Position numbers and translations under genes: made by a program
Notes under the pieces: generated by a model
What the model was told of the DNA's origin: nothing
What the model saw: only the letters and a program-made list of their open reading frames with translations
The model's database searches: none
Source of the DNA: Actinomycetes bacterium
GTDB taxonomy: Bacteria; Actinomycetota; Actinomycetes; Propionibacteriales; Propionibacteriaceae
Direction of reading: 5' to 3'
Length of the DNA: 7,107 nt
Assembly (NCBI GenBank): GCA_023387135.1
Contig: JAEWIK010000211.1
Location: forward strand, 1-7,107
Shown: piece after piece, positions 5,899 through 7,107 of the stretch
Layout: every line of letters starts with the position of its first letter
How positions within the stretch are numbered: the first letter of the stretch is position 1

Positions 5899-6623
5899 TG
5901 GCTCAGGTCGTGCGCTATCTCGACTCCGACGACCTCGCCGAGCGGGTGGCGGCGCGCTTGCTGGAGGCCCTCGCCGGCTTCCAGGCCGACGACAGGGTCG
6001 CCCAGCTCTGCCTGACCGGCGGCAGGATAGCGATGCGGGTCTACACCAGGCTGGCCGAACTCGTCGGGGGCTCAGAACTCGACCCCAGCCGCCTCGAGCT
6101 GTGGTGGGGGGACGAGCGCTTCGTCCCGACCGACGACCCCGAGCGCAACGCGGGCCCCACCATCGCCGCCCTGGCCGGCGGGTTCCCGCTCGACCCCGCG
6201 CGCACCCACCCGATGCCGGCGGCGGACGGTGTCATCGACGCCGGGGCGTCGGCGGCCACCTACGCCCGGGAGCTGGGCGACACCCGCTTCGACCTGTGCC
6301 TGCTGGGGATGGGGCCCGACGGCCACGTCGGCTCGATCTTCCCCGGGCACCCGTCCGAGGAACCGACGACGCAGACGGTGATCGGCGTGAGCGACGCTCC
6401 CAAGCCGCCGGCCGAGCGCATCAGCCTGACCCTTCCCACCCTCAGCCGTTCGGCGCAGGTGTGGTTCGTGGTGAGCGGGGCCGACAAGGCCGACGCCGTC
6501 GCACGCGCGCTCGGGGGCGACGAGTCGCTGCCTGCTGCGCGCGTCCACGGCGAGGACGAGACGTTCTGGCTCATCGACAGGCCGGCGGCCTCCCGCCTGC
6601 CCTACTTCGAGTGCTCCCTGTAG
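5898..6623 (+). CDS. pgl: 6-phosphogluconolactonase (Pgl/DevB family)
   Basis: Cytoplasmic hydrolase converting 6-phosphogluconolactone to 6-phosphogluconate, the second oxidative pentose phosphate step. It is 241 aa, the usual length for the DevB type in the NagB/sugar isomerase fold. Visible motifs are LTGGR (39-43, the phosphate-binding loop), WWGDERFVP (69-77), LLGMGPDGHVGSIFPGHP (135-152) with D141 and H143 at the active site, and VSGADKADA (192-200). The phosphate loop reads GGRIAMRVY where many family members have GGSTP; this departs from the common form, but the rest of the site is intact. The start is fixed by the TGATG overlap with opcA and a Shine-Dalgarno 8 nt upstream. It is the last gene of the zwf operon; gnd (6-phosphogluconate dehydrogenase) is not nearby in this window. 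Confidence 0.95.
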   Translation: MAQVVRYLDSDDLAERVAARLLEALAGFQADDRVAQLCLTGGRIAMRVYTRLAELVGGSELDPSRLELWWGDERFVPTDDPERNAGPTIAALAGGFPLDPARTHPMPAADGVIDAGASAATYARELGDTRFDLCLLGMGPDGHVGSIFPGHPSEEPTTQTVIGVSDAPKPPAERISLTLPTLSRSAQVWFVVSGADKADAVARALGGDESLPAARVHGEDETFWLIDRPAASRLPYFECSL

Positions 6624-6645
6624 GACGTCGTCGGGAGCGCCCATC

Positions 6646-6665
6646 CCGCCCGGCCGCGCGGGCGG
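6646..6665. terminator. GC-rich hairpin between convergent pgl and rbpA, candidate terminator
   Basis: CCGCCCG (6646-6652) pairs perfectly with CGGGCGG (6659-6665) around a 6-nt loop. The hairpin fills most of the 46-nt gap between the two convergent genes and begins 4 nt beyond the rbpA stop on the minus strand. Neither side has a T-tract, so it is not a classical intrinsic terminator. Actinobacterial terminators often lack one, and it could act in both directions. Confidence 0.4.
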
Positions 6666-6669
6666 TCGG

Positions 6670-7026
6670 TCAGTAGATGACCTCGCCGGCAGCCCTGCGG
6701 GCGCGCAGCGACTCCAGTGCCTCGGACAGGATCGCCACGGCCTCGGCGTCGGTGCGCCGCTCCTTCACGTAGGCGAGGTGCGTCTTGTAGGGCTGGATCT
6801 TCGGCGGGGGCGGAGGGTTCTCCGAGTCGAGGTTCGCCGGCAGGCCGCAGCGCGGGCAGTCCCACGTCTCGGGCGGAACCGCGTCGGCGGCGAACGCGGG
6901 ACGGGTCACGTGCCCGTTCGCGCAGAAGTACGAGACATACAGCCGCGGCGCCGATTCACCCCGTTCGGCTTCGCCCATCGGACCCGCACCAACGCGGCTG
7001 CCTCGAATCGCGCTGCCACCAACCAC
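6670..7026 (-). CDS. rbpA: RNA polymerase-binding protein of the RbpA family (secG-linked member)
   Basis: Small 118-aa protein of the actinobacterial RbpA family. Characterised RbpA proteins bind the group 1/2 sigma factor and RNA polymerase and stabilise the open promoter complex. The N-terminal basic stretch AIRGSRVGAGPMGEAERGE (6-24) is followed by a zinc-ribbon-like core with C35, H39, C57 and C60 (CANGH and WDCPRCG). A five-proline run follows (71-75), then YKTHLAYVKERR (80-91) and a helical C-terminus that occupies the sigma-interaction position. The start is GTG at 7026, with GGAGGAG 7 nt upstream. The gene begins 16 nt after the probable secG stop, so the two are likely co-transcribed. 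This sequence resembles the secG-linked Streptomyces paralogue more than the classical RbpA with its THWDMLxERR motif. The family call is firm, but functional equivalence to RbpA is less certain. Confidence 0.8.
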   Translation of the reverse strand: MVGGSAIRGSRVGAGPMGEAERGESAPRLYVSYFCANGHVTRPAFAADAVPPETWDCPRCGLPANLDSENPPPPPKIQPYKTHLAYVKERRTDAEAVAILSEALESLRARRAAGEVIY

Positions 7027-7033
7027 TGACGTT

Positions 7034-7040
7034 CTCCTCC
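7034..7040 (-). promoter_or_regulatory. Shine-Dalgarno of rbpA, deciding a GTG start
   Basis: Minus-strand GGAGGAG overlaps the second of two tandem stop codons of the upstream gene and lies 7 nt before the GTG at 7026. Its strength and spacing support GTG rather than the internal ATG at residue 17, which would remove the conserved RGSRVGAG segment. Confidence 0.65.
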
Positions 7041-7042
7041 TA

Positions 7043-7107
7043 CTAGCTGTTGCTCGCCGAAGGCGAGGACGTGGGGGCGGGCTGGCTGCTGGCCGGCGTC
7101 GTGGAGG
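7043..7107 (-). CDS. secG: C-terminal tail of a gene upstream of rbpA, probably SecG (truncated by window edge)
   Basis: Only the last 20 codons are in the window, reading STTPASSQPAPTSSPSASNS and then a stop, which is immediately repeated in frame (TAG TAG). The tail is Ser/Pro/Ala/Thr-rich and carries no diagnostic motif. The assignment to SecG, a small membrane subunit of the SecYEG protein translocase, comes from gene order: secG directly precedes this RbpA-family gene in many actinobacteria, and actinobacterial SecG proteins often end in a low-complexity hydrophilic tail. It shares a probable transcript with rbpA. If the gene order here differs from relatives, it could be any protein with a disordered C-terminus. 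Confidence 0.5.
   Translation of the reverse strand, partial: STTPASSQPAPTSSPSASNS

Noticed and set aside
6717..7046. A plus-strand open frame antisense to rbpA
   Set aside because: Its composition is Arg/Ser/Ala-rich shadow coding. The minus strand carries a recognisable RbpA-family protein with a zinc motif and a strong ribosome site.

Overview
The window is about 70% GC and packed with genes. Its gene content and order point to an actinobacterium: an OpcA-dependent glucose-6-phosphate dehydrogenase operon, heme A synthesis genes next to an uncharacterised ABC exporter, and a secG-linked RbpA-family gene. The protein styles would fit a Propionibacteriaceae-like or related lineage, but that finer placement is only a guess. 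Nothing in the window looks mobile or foreign: there is no insertion sequence, CRISPR array, tRNA, rRNA or phage gene. No stretch longer than 170 bases lacks a gene.

Left block (1-2357, plus strand): an ABC transporter ATPase (5' end cut by the window), its ABC-2 type permease, and ctaA (heme A synthase). The three genes overlap each other by 4 and 13 nt, which suggests one translationally coupled operon. The convergent ctaB (heme O synthase, minus strand, 2306-3247) overlaps the 3' end of ctaA by 52 bp. CtaB farnesylates heme b to heme O and CtaA oxidises heme O to heme A, so the pair supplies the cofactor of the aa3-type cytochrome c oxidase.

Centre (3248-3416): a 169-bp divergent regulatory region. 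It holds a good housekeeping-type promoter for zwf, placed so that the zwf mRNA is probably leaderless. It also holds a candidate -10 for ctaB inside an inverted repeat, and a second inverted repeat just upstream of the zwf -35.

Right block (3417-6623, plus strand): zwf, opcA and pgl, a tight operon for the oxidative pentose phosphate pathway from glucose-6-phosphate to 6-phosphogluconate, producing NADPH. The transketolase and transaldolase genes that commonly precede zwf at this locus in other actinobacteria are absent here.

Right edge (6624-7107): a short GC-rich hairpin separates pgl from a convergent minus-strand pair. This pair is an RbpA-family RNA polymerase-binding protein and, upstream of it, the last 20 codons of a gene that is probably secG.

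I found no clearly novel system. The points most worth a second look are the uncharacterised ABC exporter coupled to ctaA, the loss of tkt/tal, the Asn in place of a heme-ligand His in CtaA, the leaderless zwf promoter, and the identity of the secG-linked RbpA paralogue.
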